From Chamaecyparis obtusa (taxonomy: Eukaryota; Streptophyta; Pinopsida; Cupressales; Cupressaceae): 64,000 nucleotides of DNA. The notes beneath the pieces were generated by a model. That model was not told the DNA's origin. It was given only the letters and a program-made list of their open reading frames with translations, and made no database searches. Shown here piece after piece: positions 47,049-58,682 of the stretch; the stretch's first letter is position 1, and every line of letters begins with the position of its first letter. The position numbers were made by a program, and so were the translations under genes. The stretch is from positions 188,501-252,500 of the forward strand of contig BSBK01007727.1 in the NCBI GenBank assembly GCA_027943335.1, written 5' to 3'.

Positions 47049-48243
47049 TGTTAGGAATAAATGTTGAATATATCCTATGGAGGAGTATTCTGAAGCATTC
47101 TATAGCAGTTGTAGTTGCATTCATGACTGTGATTGTCATTGATGTCAACACAGTGATCTACTGGAGATTAGCAGAGAAGCAAACAGTGTTTGAATTAGCA
47201 CACGTGGAGTATTGCAGATCAAGCTATGCGGAGTTGAGGACTTACTCTATATTGTCATGAGTTCGTGTTCAAGAACGCATATGAAAATTCAATTATTCAT
47301 GACAGTTATGTGTAATTCAATGGAAGCAGTATCCAGGTAGAGTTCCTGAGAAGCAGTTTGTGGTAATTGAATGATATCTCCTAATCGGGATAGAATCTAG
47401 GCATGCGAAGTTGTACAGTTGATGAAGACTCTTTGGTGGTGACCTGGATGAGACAACGTGGTCAGAGGTCGCACGTGTGAAGATTTATTCTATAAAAAAG
47501 CTAACAGTCTTATGTAATTGTGAAAATATTATGTAACATGTAAAAGTTTATATTTTGTAATTGGTTAAGCCTTGTATGCTGACTCATTTGTAATTACTTG
47601 AGTGTGGTATAAAGGAAGGATTGTTTTCTTAATTGCAACATGTGTGATATGTGAAAAAAAAAAAAGAATTGTAGAGAATATGCAAATTGCAAAGATCTGG
47701 TATTGAGATCTGGTGAAGCAATTGGTGCAGTTTGGCACAATCAGAGGAGGAAAAATAAGTTGTTGAGATCAGTAATAATTTGGTATTATTTTGTTGAGTA
47801 ATACAAAGATCAGTTGGACAGTGTGTTCAGTGATCTTGCCCTTGAAGCTGTTTGGACAGTGGGTCATTTTGTCTTCCATAACTCTTAACCAGGTTAGAAT
47901 CTTTTACCAGGGATTCAAAGTCTCCTAACAGGGACTCATATGTACTAAATGCATTTCATAAGACTCCTAATAGAGTCCATCCTCTCACAAAGAATTTTCA
48001 TATTAGTGCATCTTTTGTGGGCATCATTCCCACCGGGCTTTACTCTTTGATCAAGAGGTTCCCTAGTTAACATATCTTATGTTATTGTGTCATTGTGTAT
48101 GTTTATCTTTATATGGTTGTTGCTTACATTGATTACATAGTTGAAATCTGTTAATGGTGATAAAAGTTGGATTTATCTGATAACTGATTCACACCTCCCA
48201 CCCCCCTCCTCTTAGTTATCTTGGTGGACTTTATTTTTTAACA
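47049..48243 (+). repeat. Copia B 3' LTR
   Basis: 1195 bp; TATA box TATAAAG at 47608-47614; motif TTGTCATTGATGTCAACA at 47133-47150. Followed by TGTTA. Confidence 0.92.
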
Positions 48244-48375
48244 TGTTACCCCGAGTTTCAAGCATACTTATATACATTATAGAATCTTAACATATAACAG
48301 TTGTGTTAAATAATTTTAAATTGAGAGTTCACATGAGAGTTGAAGTCAAACAAATTATCAAAACTCAAACATTAC

Positions 48376-48915
48376 TAGTATGGGACAGCCAGGGGACGTC
48401 CCTGAGTTTCCAGGTAGAGCCAAATAAGCCCAAGGACGCATCCCTGGGTAACACTGCCCATATTTGATGATTTAGATGGTTGGTTTCATTTAGCAAAATG
48501 CAGTGTTCATGGCGATATGTCCACCCCAAATATCCAATTGTTTCAAGGGGCGTCCATAAGATGCCTCCCTCAAAGAAGGGGACATTTTGAGGGTGTTGCA
48601 CCCTTTGGGGGACTGCACAAAGGACATAGTTGCATCCCCTGAACACATCAGAAACGCCCAAGTGTTCTCCACGTCCTTTGACTCAAAAAGTACATATGTT
48701 TTTAATCAGAAAAAAAAAATGTTTGTACCATTAATCATAATCTTAATGGCTTATGGTCCCCACCGATACCGCCAGCAATCACCAAAACATGAGAAAGGAT
48801 GCAAGAGTGAGAACATTGGCCAAGTCTTCATTGGTTGAGTGTGAGCATTAGGGAAATGAGAGGAAAAGCAAGAAGAGCAAGTGCCAAGTCTTTCTTTAAA
48901 AATAAAAAGGTAACC
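48376..48915 (+). repeat. hAT-like 5' leader relic, copy 1
   Basis: GC-richer block beginning with GGGGACGTCCCTG-type words, then ATGGTCCCCACCGATACC, ACATGAGAAA and ending AAAAAGGTAA. The same order of words occurs at 58683-59110 upstream of a BED-finger exon, so both may be the 5' untranslated part of one hAT family. No transposase coding here. Confidence 0.4.
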
Positions 48916-49903
48916 CTCATCATTTAAACAAATTAGTTTTCTTTAGCTTCATTGTCAGTTTTGAGTTTTCTAAATAATAAGGCTTTGGTTACAAATAATG
49001 TAGTGATAAAATTATGAATTGGCATGTGCAATGAAGGTGTGTGTCGTTTGAAAGGCCTTGATTTGGGCTTGGAGGCAAGGGCTCTTCCCCTCAAGTGCAC
49101 CTAACACAGCAATATGAAAGCACAAAGGGCACTGCCCCCAGACCTCTGCCCACTACCATGTCACCACTGTCCCATCACCATTCCTCTACCATACCCAAAT
49201 CTAGGCCCTTGGTTCCCCATCCCAAGACTCTATGGAACATAAAAAAAAATGCATGAAACCTAATGCAAAAGCTAGTTAGCAACGTATGATTTGCGATCAA
49301 AAGTGCATGCCAATATACCTGTTATATGAAACCAATTCATCCCGATACCAGTTACACAACTGTAAAAAATAACCTGAAAGATCGTATGAGAACAATACCC
49401 TAATAAATAGTTAATTCAACACCAGGTTGGGCTGATTTGTGGACACAATCTATAAATGATTGAATATCGACTAATTAAAAAAATATTTGTTCCTGAGAAG
49501 TGTAGACAGTATCCGTGCAGACATCCATACAGACAGATATATTGATGATGAGGTATCCGTGATCCTCTGTTATTAGCACCATCGGCTATGCTAGCGGTGG
49601 TGCCATTCATACATGTAAGTTGAGAAATACTTAACCATACCAAAACTACTCATGTTAACATTAATAGCATCAAATATTTGATTAAAGAAAAAAGCTCAAC
49701 TATGTACAAAAGAAGTATCAAACCTCCATGCACAAAACAGGAAGGAACAGTTTGTAAACTATCAGTTGAACTCTGACCCTTTGGATGTTTAGTTTCTTAC
49801 TTCTTACGGTAAGATGAGAATTTCCAAATTGTATGATATATCTAAGTAAGGATACTGAAATGTTTCCAAATATTTTTGGTAGGGAATACTCTTTTACCCC
49901 AAG
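48916..49903. other. 3' flank of the RH18-like gene
   Basis: No gene or repeat recognised. The part next to 49904 should contain the 3' UTR of the minus-strand helicase gene; no clear polyadenylation signal was identified by eye. Confidence 0.45.
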
Positions 49904-50462
49904 CTAATAAGTAAGTTTATCTTGTTTTTTACTCCTCTGCCCTCTTTTTATTACTCCCACTCTATGTTTACCACTTTTGAATTTTTTCAAATGCAGTTTA
50001 CCAGTTTTAGCACTTCCACTTGTCCTTAAAGACCTGGAACTTTTCTGTCTCTTCAAATTTTTGGACACCAAATGTTTTGAGATTTGATAACTTCCCTCCA
50101 CATAAATGGATGGTTCACAGATTTGGCCAGTTGGAGGTGCAGCTACAGATAGCTCAGTATTCCCATGCCTATGTCCATCCTCCTCATGATCATCATCCAA
50201 ACAATCCTCTGTCCCTGTAGCTCTTGCAAACTCTCTTTCAGAGATAGCACCTTTCTTTAACTTCTTAAGTAGACGATATTCTTGTGCCATTTCCTCCTCA
50301 TCTTCAATGTTTTGAACAATGCGACGCTGTCTGCTGCATTTTTTTCCTTTGAGTTCGATACTGCCAACAGGATTATGCCGCTCAACTTTCTCTCCAAGAG
50401 GATACTTTGCTTGCTGCTTATTTGCCAGATTCTTTTGGTGCTGCTTCTCCCTAGCTTTATCT
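49904..50462 (-). CDS. RH18: RH18-like DEAD-box helicase, last coding exon
   Basis: C-terminal exon: a 3' splice site (AG at 50463-50464), then one base completing a Lys codon and 186 codons including stop TAG (49904-49906). It begins DKAREKQHQKNLANKQQ, the conserved post-helicase segment of SPB4/DDX55 proteins. EEEMAQEYRLLKKLKKGAIS then EREFARATG matches the conserved C-terminal motif (RLLKKLKKGKI-type). The remainder is Lys/Arg/Ser-rich (KKFKSGKHRVGVIKRG), likely nucleolar targeting or RNA binding. SPB4/DDX55 helicases act in 60S ribosomal subunit assembly in the nucleolus. Frame is intact, unlike all transposon genes here. Confidence 0.88.
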
Positions 50463-50547
50463 CTGCATGGTACACAGGTTTCCACTCAAAGACTTTTATT
50501 CTCATAGTTTACAAATAAAAAGTTCAAAATGAAATGTATTAACATAC

Positions 50548-50691
50548 TTGTATTTGATTGCTCCCAGATCAAGGCCCTCAACAGGTACAAAACCATCTGT
50601 TGAAAATGCACGCCGCTTAAGTTCTGTCATAGAAGGAAGCTGCAACAAACCATAGCCCATTGCTAGCTTTCCTACCTCCAATTCTTTCCAC
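50548..50691 (-). CDS. RH18: RH18-like DEAD-box helicase, exon (penultimate)
   Basis: 144 bp, between AG at 50692-50693 and GT donor at 50546-50547. Encodes [40 protein letters not shown] and DLGAIKY, the conserved segment after the helicase core in SPB4-type proteins. Joins in frame with both neighbours: it completes Arg with the upstream exon and Lys with the downstream exon. The introns on either side are 85 and 93 bp. Confidence 0.9.
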
Positions 50692-50784
50692 CTGATATAG
50701 ATCACCACCATTAATGTCTGGACTCTGCATAATCATATACTTCTTATTTTATCTGTAATTAACTGGGTGAGCTATAGCAAATAC

Positions 50785-50891
50785 CTGAAGATATAAGAAC
50801 AGTGGTGCTCCTTGTATGCACGAATAAATGACACAAAGGCTCTCAATCCCTTCTCCATTACATCTCGATCCTCCATTGCAGCTGAACGTAT
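50785..50891 (-). CDS. RH18: RH18-like DEAD-box helicase, exon
   Basis: 107 bp. AG acceptor at 50892-50893, GT donor at 50783-50784. Encodes [20 protein letters not shown] then [15 protein letters not shown], the family-specific segment (AFVSF-RAYKEH-CS-IF) following the helicase C domain. Upstream it is separated from the previous exon by an intron of 5527 bp that holds a LINE. Confidence 0.9.
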
Positions 50892-53271
50892 CTATATGTG
50901 TATTACTTAGTGGAACAACAAACTCTAGAATCTATTAACTGGTAAACAATATTAAACATAGCATTCCATTATGCTTTTATGAGACCATATACAGTAAGAA
51001 ACTAAAACTGCAATACAAAAATCATACCTAATGTTTCTTCATAAATTTGAAACGGAAATATTTTTTACTGAGATTATACAGAACACCATGACATAGGGCA
51101 ACCAAACGTTGGAAAAATAAAGTAAGTATCCTTTGTGTCAAGCTCTCAAAATGGTTTGATATTGACAACAGGCTGAACTAATTCAAGTTTAAAACCAGAT
51201 TTTGTATTGCTCCTTCATGTGTGGCAACTCAAACAAGTGCAGTATTCAATTCATCCATAAAATGATGCATATGATTGTAAAGGATTAATCAAATATAGTA
51301 AGAGAATAATGAGTCATGGTAAAGTAATGTCCAAATTTCAAAATATGATGTGATGCAGCTCGCATGCAAAGCTATTCTACAAGACCATAGTATGCCGATT
51401 TCAACCTATGTTATCGGTTCTTGTACAAGTTCCACAGTTTACCAGGTTTTTCCATCCCTGATTTGTTATAGCTGGGTTTTACCATAAATATATACATATG
51501 GACATTTCATAGAAGCAAATATGTTTCTCAGGATAATTTCAGAAACCCAAAAAATGCAGATTTCCTTTTTAAAATAAGTGGGAGCTGGCTGATGTTTTTG
51601 ATATTTAAACTTCTAAAGCCATCCTAATTGCATTGATAGTGAGAAAGTGAAAGTAAAAATCTACAACATGAATTTTTCTCATTAATTTTGAGATCACTGA
51701 TTACAGTGCACACAGCATAGTGCATTACTACACAGATTGACTTCAAAGTTCAATCTTCAAAATCAATCACAAACTACAAAAATACAAATGTCAACCTGAA
51801 AATCACAAACCCTTAGTCGGCCCACAAATGTGAAAGAAATCCTCGAATAGTTGATCAGTCACGTCGTGTGTGAAGACGGAGTCTATCAAGCTTCACTGTT
51901 TACAGGGCTAGAATTATTTCTCTTTCCATTCAGTATAATTCTCAGTTTATTGAGAGTTCCTGCCTACTCTGTCTTCTGTATGTCATCTGCTGGAGATTTT
52001 TTCTGCAGCTAAGCTTGGACAATATAGAAACTGTGAGTACTTGGACCCTAAACCTCAGTATAACTCATTGGTGAATTGGTTGGGCTTGATACTGTCAGCA
52101 AGTCCTGTGCAAGACCTGAAATACTATCTACTTGCACAAAGGTTTGCTCAATTCGACTGCAATGAACTATTGGATCCTGTCGGTTGACTGCTCATAAACA
52201 GGGCTGATTCTGAAAATTCGAAAAGATAAAACTATTTCAAATTCTTTATTTGCAGTTGTCTTGATGCACGAGGGCCCAAGGTGATACATAGTGGTTTTGT
52301 CAACATGTTTCTACATGTGTGATGTCCCTTTTTGAGATTTTCCTGATTTCAATCCTAAAAAACAATTCCAACTTAACATGATAGTTGCAATATATTCATA
52401 AATATAATTTTATCAAAATTGAAGAAATTTTATTATATTCTATGATTAATTCAGAAGATAGAACTTATCTATATTTTCTGCAATAATTCTTCTTCGGACT
52501 GTCTTGTCAAAGATCAAGAACACTAAAATCCAATGCTACCAATTCATCAGACAGAAGCCCCCAGTAAGGATCCAGTTCGAACCAAATTTTAATTCAGGCT
52601 CACTACAGCTGCAGGGTCATCCAGGGCACAAGAAAACCACTGTGGGTTCATCCCAAATGAACTCCGATGAACCCAGAACAAATTTTGAAGGTTTTTCTCC
52701 ATGATGGAAACAAACCTGGTGGATTTTTCACAATTTTTTCATTATGTTTTATTGAAAATCGATGGCACAGGGACTTGTTCAATGGTTCAACTGCATCAGA
52801 GCATAGCCATGGACGTCAGCGACCTTGGCTGATAGGCGACAGATAGTAAAAGCTGAAAAATTATGAATCATACATTTGAACTTAAAATATTTAATATTTA
52901 ATACGATTATTATATTATGTTTAAATTTTAATATTTTTAATCTAATATCATGTGACATGTCTAATAGTTTTTTTTTAATTATAATGTCCAATAGTAGTAT
53001 TTAATATTATTTAATATGATATTGTATTATATTATAATAATATTGATATTTAGTCTATATATATTTTCTTATTAATTTATATCTATACATTAAAATATTT
53101 ATCCGGGACAAGAAAAGGTGTGATTATTAAGAATTTTAATAAAACGAATTGAGACAAGCTTAGCTAGAATATGAATATTATGAATATTAGTTAAAGTTAT
53201 TAATAATTAATTTTTTAAATACCAATAAAAATATGAATATTATGAATATTAATAAAACTATGGTTATACTT
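50892..53271. other. Intron of the RH18-like gene, part 1
   Basis: No coding region supported. Contains a 10-bp perfect inverted repeat (52643-52652 and 52666-52675), a very AT-rich tract (52860-53110) and a repeated word ATATGAATATTATGAATATTA near 53168 and 53231. Confidence 0.5.
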
Positions 53272-53702
53272 CACCCGTTAATGGGTCTTCGGGGGTTCAT
53301 CCTTCTGTCAAGGCCAAGGCTACGACTCAATGGAGTAAACCTAAAAACAGATGGGTTAAAATTAACTTCAATGAGGCCTCAAAAGGTAACGCCGGTCCTT
53401 CTGGAGCTGGGTGTGTGGCTTGTGATGGGATTGGCAATATTCTCAAAATACAAACTAAGAAGTTGGCAGAGGACAAAAACAATGAAGCAAAGGTTCAGGC
53501 TGTGCTGCTTGCACTAGATTTGGCAACCAAACTGAAAATGGAGCGCTTGCATTTGGAGAGCAACTCGCATGTGATAGTGAATGTGATTGCCAATGGTAAA
53601 GCCCAAGACTGGAGACTGGATAAAGTCATCAACATTATTCTGAGTAAACTTGGTGCTTTCTGGAATTTCAAAATCTCCCACATTTACAACCTCCCTATCT
53701 AA
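53272..53702 (+). pseudogene. LINE RNase H domain
   Basis: Plant LINE-type RNase H (RVT_3). RWVKINFNEASKGNAGPSGA, then DKNNEAKVQAVLLALDLATK, LHLESNSHVIVNVI and FWNFKISHIY. The usual first Asp (LNFDGA) is Asn (INFNEA). ESN replaces the usual ESDS, so catalytic residues are lost. Ends at TAA 53700-53702, where related proteins continue into the last RNase H helix. Confidence 0.75.
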
Positions 53703-53982
53703 GTTGGCAGTGACGTTTGTGGATAAATTTGGCTCAAATTTGGTGAAGATTTGGTGAAGGGCAAGTGAAGGCAAGTAGACATCAGCATCATTTACATATG
53801 CAAGGTTGGCGCTCTGTGGTGGCTTGGCCACTGACATCGCACATGTACCTGGGCTTTGCATTGAATGCAAGGTAGTTCTTTGAGGCAAATTCATTCCTTT
53901 TTACCAGAACCGAGGTGTACATTCGAATTGCCCTGGCAGCAAATTCACATGCACGGATTGGACTGGTGAAAACGATGGTGCC

Positions 53983-54531
53983 ATGGAAGCAAATTTCAGC
54001 TTCAAAGCACTGAAACAACAGATGCCATTCTGGGGTCCGGTGTCGAAAGAACGCTTGAAGAATGTTTTCACCTCGAGTGACCCAATTTTCCTCATTATGG
54101 TCAGGGCTTTGTTGGGTATCGATTTTTTGGTTTCAAAGTTTCATTTTCGCACCAACACTGATATTTCATCCCTATTCTGCACTTGGGGTCTCCACTTTGG
54201 GTCGAGGGCAGAGGTGAAACGGTTGATGGAGCGATGTGTCCAACCAAAATGGCGTGTGGGATTGGAGGAGATTTTGTAATGTGCAGTACCAAGGCGAGGG
54301 TTTGTAGCGACGCAGGAGGATTGGATTGGTTTTCCCGGGGTGCCTCATCATGTGCACCCATTTCTTCTACACAGGACATTGGGAAATATTCTAGAGCGAA
54401 AGGCAGAGGCTCAGGAGTATTGGGCATACCTTGTGGACTACATCCACAACTGGGAGCTAGTTAATGTTGCGAAGGTCCCCAGGAACCAAATGGATCCCAA
54501 CTTGTTCAGGTTCAGGTTGGCAGGGGCCTGA
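53983..54531 (+). pseudogene. LINE C-terminal coding stretch after RNase H
   Basis: One frame open apart from a TAA at 54277-54279: SKERLKNVFTSSDPIFLIMV, FRTNTDISSLFCTWGLHFGS, RAEVKRLMERCVQPKWRVGL, later HVHPFLLHRTLGNILERKAE and YLVDYIHNWELVNVAKVPRN. No catalytic motif recognised. Its place between RNase H and the LINE 3' end suggests a family-specific C-terminal extension. Confidence 0.45.
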
Positions 54532-55084
54532 ACTGAAATGCAGGAGCGGGGGAGGGCCAGGGGTCATGGCAACTGAGGGCGTGGACGTGGTGTTGCTTGT
54601 GGACGGTGGTGTGGAGCTGCTCATGGGCATGGAGGTGCTCGCAGTCGAGGACGCAGGCTCCTACCCTAATCAAGGATGGTTCATCATCCTTCCACTTTTG
54701 TGCTGCATATGTTATCCAAGTTTTTGGTGTCACCTTCAATTTGAAGCGTTTGATGTATATTTTGGTCAATTGGGCAGTGTGTAGGTAGTGTATGTGTCTG
54801 GTTTTTAGCATGAATTCCACCATGAGAGGTTCTTTGCATCTAGGGTTTGGGTGTCGACATTGTATACTGCATAATTTTGTTGTTTTTTGTACACCACCCA
54901 GGTTGGTCTGTAGCACCTCATAGGGTTTGGGTGGTAGGCTGTTCATGGTTGCTTGGACAGTTTCTTGGACATGGTTTGTCCGCCTTTCATGGACTTTATT
55001 ATGCTTCATCTCATGTAACACTCTAATTTATATTAATAATATAAAAAACATAATTTACCGATCAAAAAAAATGTGGTTATAATT

Positions 55085-56418
55085 AAAATATGTATAGAAA
55101 TTCAAAATATTCATATGAAAACATGGATAAAGCATGCACTTATACATAATAGAACTTTAAAATATAAGAATTGGCAAAACTCATATGCCAAATTTGTATT
55201 ATTTCGAGAGCCAAAGTCAAAGTCCCCCAGATGTCCCCTGTCCCCGGGACAGGGCGCCTGAAAAAAATACCGGGACACTGTTTTCAATGACTATCATCAT
55301 AAATTCACATCCATTATTAGTTGGTCATTGTATTTAATTGATGATGCAATTCTCCCAAAGTTTACAAGTCTCATTTTTTACATTTTATAGCTATATTTTG
55401 CATAAAATTTATTTCTTTTTAAGAAATTTAATCATTTTTAAGTTGTCAAATTCTACCAAATTTGTAGAGTTGAAAAAATTATGGTCTGCAAGTCCAAGAG
55501 TGTGCATAGGATGAGCACAAGTATTTGTAGGCTCCAAATTGAATATATTTTTTAGTTCATTACTTTATGTCATATCTTCAGCAGTAATGGTTAAATCCAA
55601 TTCAAATGCTTCAATGAAATATAATGCCTTTAGTAGAACATCAAAGTCAATCATATTTATAACTTCAAGATTTTTTAGAATAATAGTTACTATGAATCAT
55701 GTAGTTTGCCTAAAACACATAAAATATTCAACTCTTTGGAATCAGTTGCCTAGTTTTCCTCTACTTTTAATGGTTGTTTCTTCTCATCTTAGAATCAGTT
55801 GCCTAGTTTTCCTCTACTTTTAATGGTTGCTTCTTCTCATCTCATAGTCCTTGTACCTCTTTCTGGCTAATGTAATCAATCTAATAGTAATACCATATTG
55901 AAAAATTGTATGCTTAAAAACACTTAAAATCGGCAAAGAACAAGAAATGTCTCTCATATGATAATGTATTAATTCTATGACATATTACTTACCCTGGCTC
56001 TAACATGCTTTTCAATCAATTAATGTACGAACTAAAGAGAGCATTTTAGACTTTCTAGCAATTTTTTTTGCTTACATGCTTAAGTCACTAAATGCAAACA
56101 CCGCCTTATAATTGATGAAGGAAAAAAGACAATAAGCGTATTCAAGGTATCTTGAAATATTCATCACAAAAGAGGTGATAATGTTAAATCCATGCCATTA
56201 CTGTTTGATTCTAATTTTGAGAAGCCTGAATGATTTCCTGTCTCTCATAATACACACTACAATTTCAATTTAAATTGAACGCAATGATAGCATATATATG
56301 TGATAAAGAAAGATACATTTAAAAACACTTAGATTCATTGTTTTTTAAGAAAATAACTAACCTTTGTATCTAATTTTAAGTCATCTTCTTTGTACATGCC
56401 ATAATTTTTATATCATAC
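55085..56418. other. Intron of the RH18-like gene, part 2
   Basis: No gene. Contains a near-palindrome CCTGTCCCCGGGACAGG near 55237-55253 within a short GC-rich hAT-like remnant, and a recent 53-bp tandem duplication (55741-55846). Confidence 0.5.
55741..55846. repeat. 53-bp tandem duplication
   Basis: Two copies starting ATCAGTTGCCTAGTTTTCCT, period 53 (55741-55793 and 55794-55846). Nearly identical, so probably recent. Confidence 0.85.
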
Positions 56419-56508
56419 CTGTGGAATAATATTACAAGTGGCATCTGAACATTTTCTCTCTTGAATGGGTATCCTGCGTATTCGTAAAAACTCAACATAC
56501 GCATCTTC
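56419..56508 (-). CDS. RH18: RH18-like DEAD-box helicase, exon
   Basis: 90 bp, phase 0 at both ends, with AG at 56509-56510 and GT donor at 56417-56418. Encodes [20 protein letters not shown] then [10 protein letters not shown], the end of the helicase C domain (E-AYV-FL-I-R-VPL-ER in the family). A 92-bp intron separates it from the exon upstream. Confidence 0.92.
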
Positions 56509-56600
56509 CTACCAACAACAAAGAAATCGTTAAGAATTATGACATCAGCTTTGTATAAACACAAAAGAATATAGCACATGTCCAAACCTAAAAGACAAAC

Positions 56601-56699
56601 CTTAGGTAGAAGGAACACAAGTGCATTGCCAGATTTTCCCATGCGTGCTGTTCGACCAACCCTATGTACAAATACATTAGGATCTTGCGGAGGATCATA
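56601..56699 (-). CDS. RH18: RH18-like DEAD-box helicase, exon with motif VI
   Basis: 99 bp, phase 0, with AG at 56700-56701 and GT donor at 56599-56600. Encodes [20 protein letters not shown] then [21 protein letters not shown] is motif VI of DEAD-box helicases (ATP and RNA coupling); the YDPPQDP context is typical of SPB4/DDX55. This is the most upstream exon found. Motifs Q to V must be encoded beyond 64000, or were not recognised. Confidence 0.93.
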
Positions 56700-56701
56700 C
56701 T

Positions 56702-58625
56702 GTGTTTACCAGATACCAAGACAAAAAGAGGGGTATTAATTTAAAATTCATAACACAAAAAACATAGAAATACAAAACTGCACCAAAGATCCCATAAAAT
56801 AAATATAACCATACATCTAATCTCTGTTGAAAAACTCTCCAAAAGCTCTTTTGACTTCTGCGTACCCCAGAGTCAAAATGCCAGGAAAATCACACTTTCA
56901 AAAACTCTGACAATTTTTTGAAAAACTTGGGTCAATTTGTGCCTATAAAACTCCCAAGTAAATGTAAAGAATCGTGATTTTTGCATTAAAAACTCATCCA
57001 AATTCATAAATATTTTTTTTTCTTGCAGTTAAAATCACAATTTTCATTGAAGTAAAGGTTTAAAAGGCATTAATCTCAACTTGGCTGCCCCTCGATCCCA
57101 TTGGGGGTGTTGCCCCTATCCCCACAACGGGTGCTGCCCCTTGATCCCATAAGGTGCATTGCCCCCAACCCCTGTGAGGGGCATTACCCCTCCTCATTCA
57201 AGTCTCCACTCCCGAATCCACATTAATTATTAGAATCTATCAAATATAAAACTTGATTATAATAAAGGGGTGATGGGGAATTGGTAAATAATCATATAAC
57301 TCTTGAGTGTGCCTAGTTAGATGTTATTATTGCACAACTTGCCAAAAATCTCTGTATGGTATGTATGAAATTCATTTAAAGTGAACTTGTTTTTTGGTCT
57401 ATGGTATGTATTAAATTCTAATTTTGATTTATATATGATGAAAATTAGTAATATGCTCAACAATTTTAGTAATATGTTTGTTTTTGAAGAATATTTTTAA
57501 ACATTTGTGTATAAAATGTTCAAAATTGCAGAATTTTTTCTACATATTTCTTGAGTCCCAAGTTTTTAAAATTTTTGGGTTTGCCGAGTTATTGCCGAGT
57601 CCAAATTTTTCAACTATGCATTTAGTTAAGTGTATCCCTAGAAATAAATATAACCATACATCTAATTAATTATCAACACACTTCAATAAAATTGGTGATA
57701 CCCATGTTTTCTTAGAAGTGCTCAAAAAGTTATTCATTATCATGGACTAGTCAGCACACAGATGATTCTTGAAATAGTCCATAAATCAGTACCGGTTGCT
57801 AATACAAAATGGAGTTGTTTACATGTATCAAATAAATATAATTTGTTTTGTAGATAAGATATAAGATAAATCTATTAATGTCCAAAAGACCACAAAGCGG
57901 GTCCAAGGGACTGTAACACAAGACAAGGGGCCAGTCCACAGTAGGAACACCAAACGATGCCCAAAGAGAAGCAATAGAAATAAACAAACAACCGAGCAAG
58001 AAGAGGAGGGAGAGAAAGAGGGGAAGAGAGCCCACACTAGGAGCACCCCCTACTACCAAATTTGCATAGACTTGAAGAACCCCAAAACCAAAGGATAAGA
58101 CATAGAACGGTGCCCGGATCGCTTCTGACGCTTCCAAGAAGGTGAAGAAACCTACTGCTGAAGGGAACCCTTCTGGGGATTCACAAGCCGAGGATGGCTC
58201 AAGGGGGGACCAAGCTGGCGCTTGGTGCCACGTGCTGAGTGAATCCCAAGGAAGGAGGTGATAAGCTCGCAAGAAGGCATGGTATCATGGTGTTGATACT
58301 GATGCGGAAGTGAGCAGTCACAAAGTCTAACGACCTCCTGCATATAAAGAGAAAGGCACCGCTGGTCTGTGGATCTGAAAAAAGTGGAGAGGTAGAAAAA
58401 AATTCTAAACAAATTCAGTCCGAGTAAGAAAACTAATACAAAAATTGAACAATTTAGTTTAAAACAAAAATCTCAAACTCACCTAAAAAATTGACAGCCT
58501 AAGAACCTTTTACAAAGTGAAACAACATAAATACAAATATTGAAACAAAACAGAATTATGTTAATAGTGACTCCCTCTTAACCTAAGTTGCTAGTTTGGG
58601 TTCACAATTTTACAGATTTTTTATA

Positions 58626-58627
<2 letters not shown>
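56702..58627. other. Long upstream intron of the RH18-like gene, part 1
   Basis: No coding exon recognised. Contains a C-rich minisatellite (57083-57191) and a GC-richer block (57838-58420) whose minus strand is open for 157 codons. That block includes a hydrophobic stretch but no known domain, and could be the 3' end of another LINE. Confidence 0.45.
57083..57191. repeat. 25-bp C-rich minisatellite
   Basis: About four degenerate units of the form GCTGCCCCTTGATCCCATAA followed by GGTGC, spaced 24-25 bp. Confidence 0.65.

Positions 58628-58667
<40 letters not shown>
58628..58667. repeat. AT dinucleotide microsatellite
   Basis: About 20 uninterrupted AT units directly upstream of the second hAT-like leader. 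Confidence 0.95.
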
Positions 58668-58682
58668 CAAAAAACCAAGGAA

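Larger units (their letters stand above)
41285..48243 (+). mobile_element. Copia B, full-length LTR retrotransposon related to Copia A
   Basis: 6959-bp element with LTRs 41285-42472 and 47049-48243 and perfect target duplication TGTTA (41280-41284 and 48244-48248). PBS 42475-42486, polypurine tract 47036-47047. Protein similarity to Copia A is high throughout gag-pol, and the LTRs share motifs with A but differ in much of their length, so it is a sister family. More decayed than A: several frameshifts and stops. Confidence 0.93.
53272..55071 (+). mobile_element. 5'-truncated LINE (L1-like) in a helicase intron
   Basis: 1.8-kb non-LTR retrotransposon tail. An RNase H domain (53272-53702) is followed by a further coding stretch and a 3' end TTACCGATC with an A-run (55060-55071), a plant LINE-type end. 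Imperfect 13-bp target duplications flank it: TATGGTTATACTT (53259-53271) and TGTGGTTATAATT (55072-55084). It lies antisense to the host gene. Confidence 0.75.

Noticed and set aside
54512..55021. 169-codon minus-strand frame inside the LINE
   Set aside because: Shadow of the LINE 3' region on the opposite strand; Cys/His-rich by composition with no ordered motif.
57799..58272. 157-codon open frame on the minus strand with a hydrophobic stretch
   Set aside because: No recognisable domain, biased composition, and other frames of the same block look equally plausible. At best a LINE 3' fragment.
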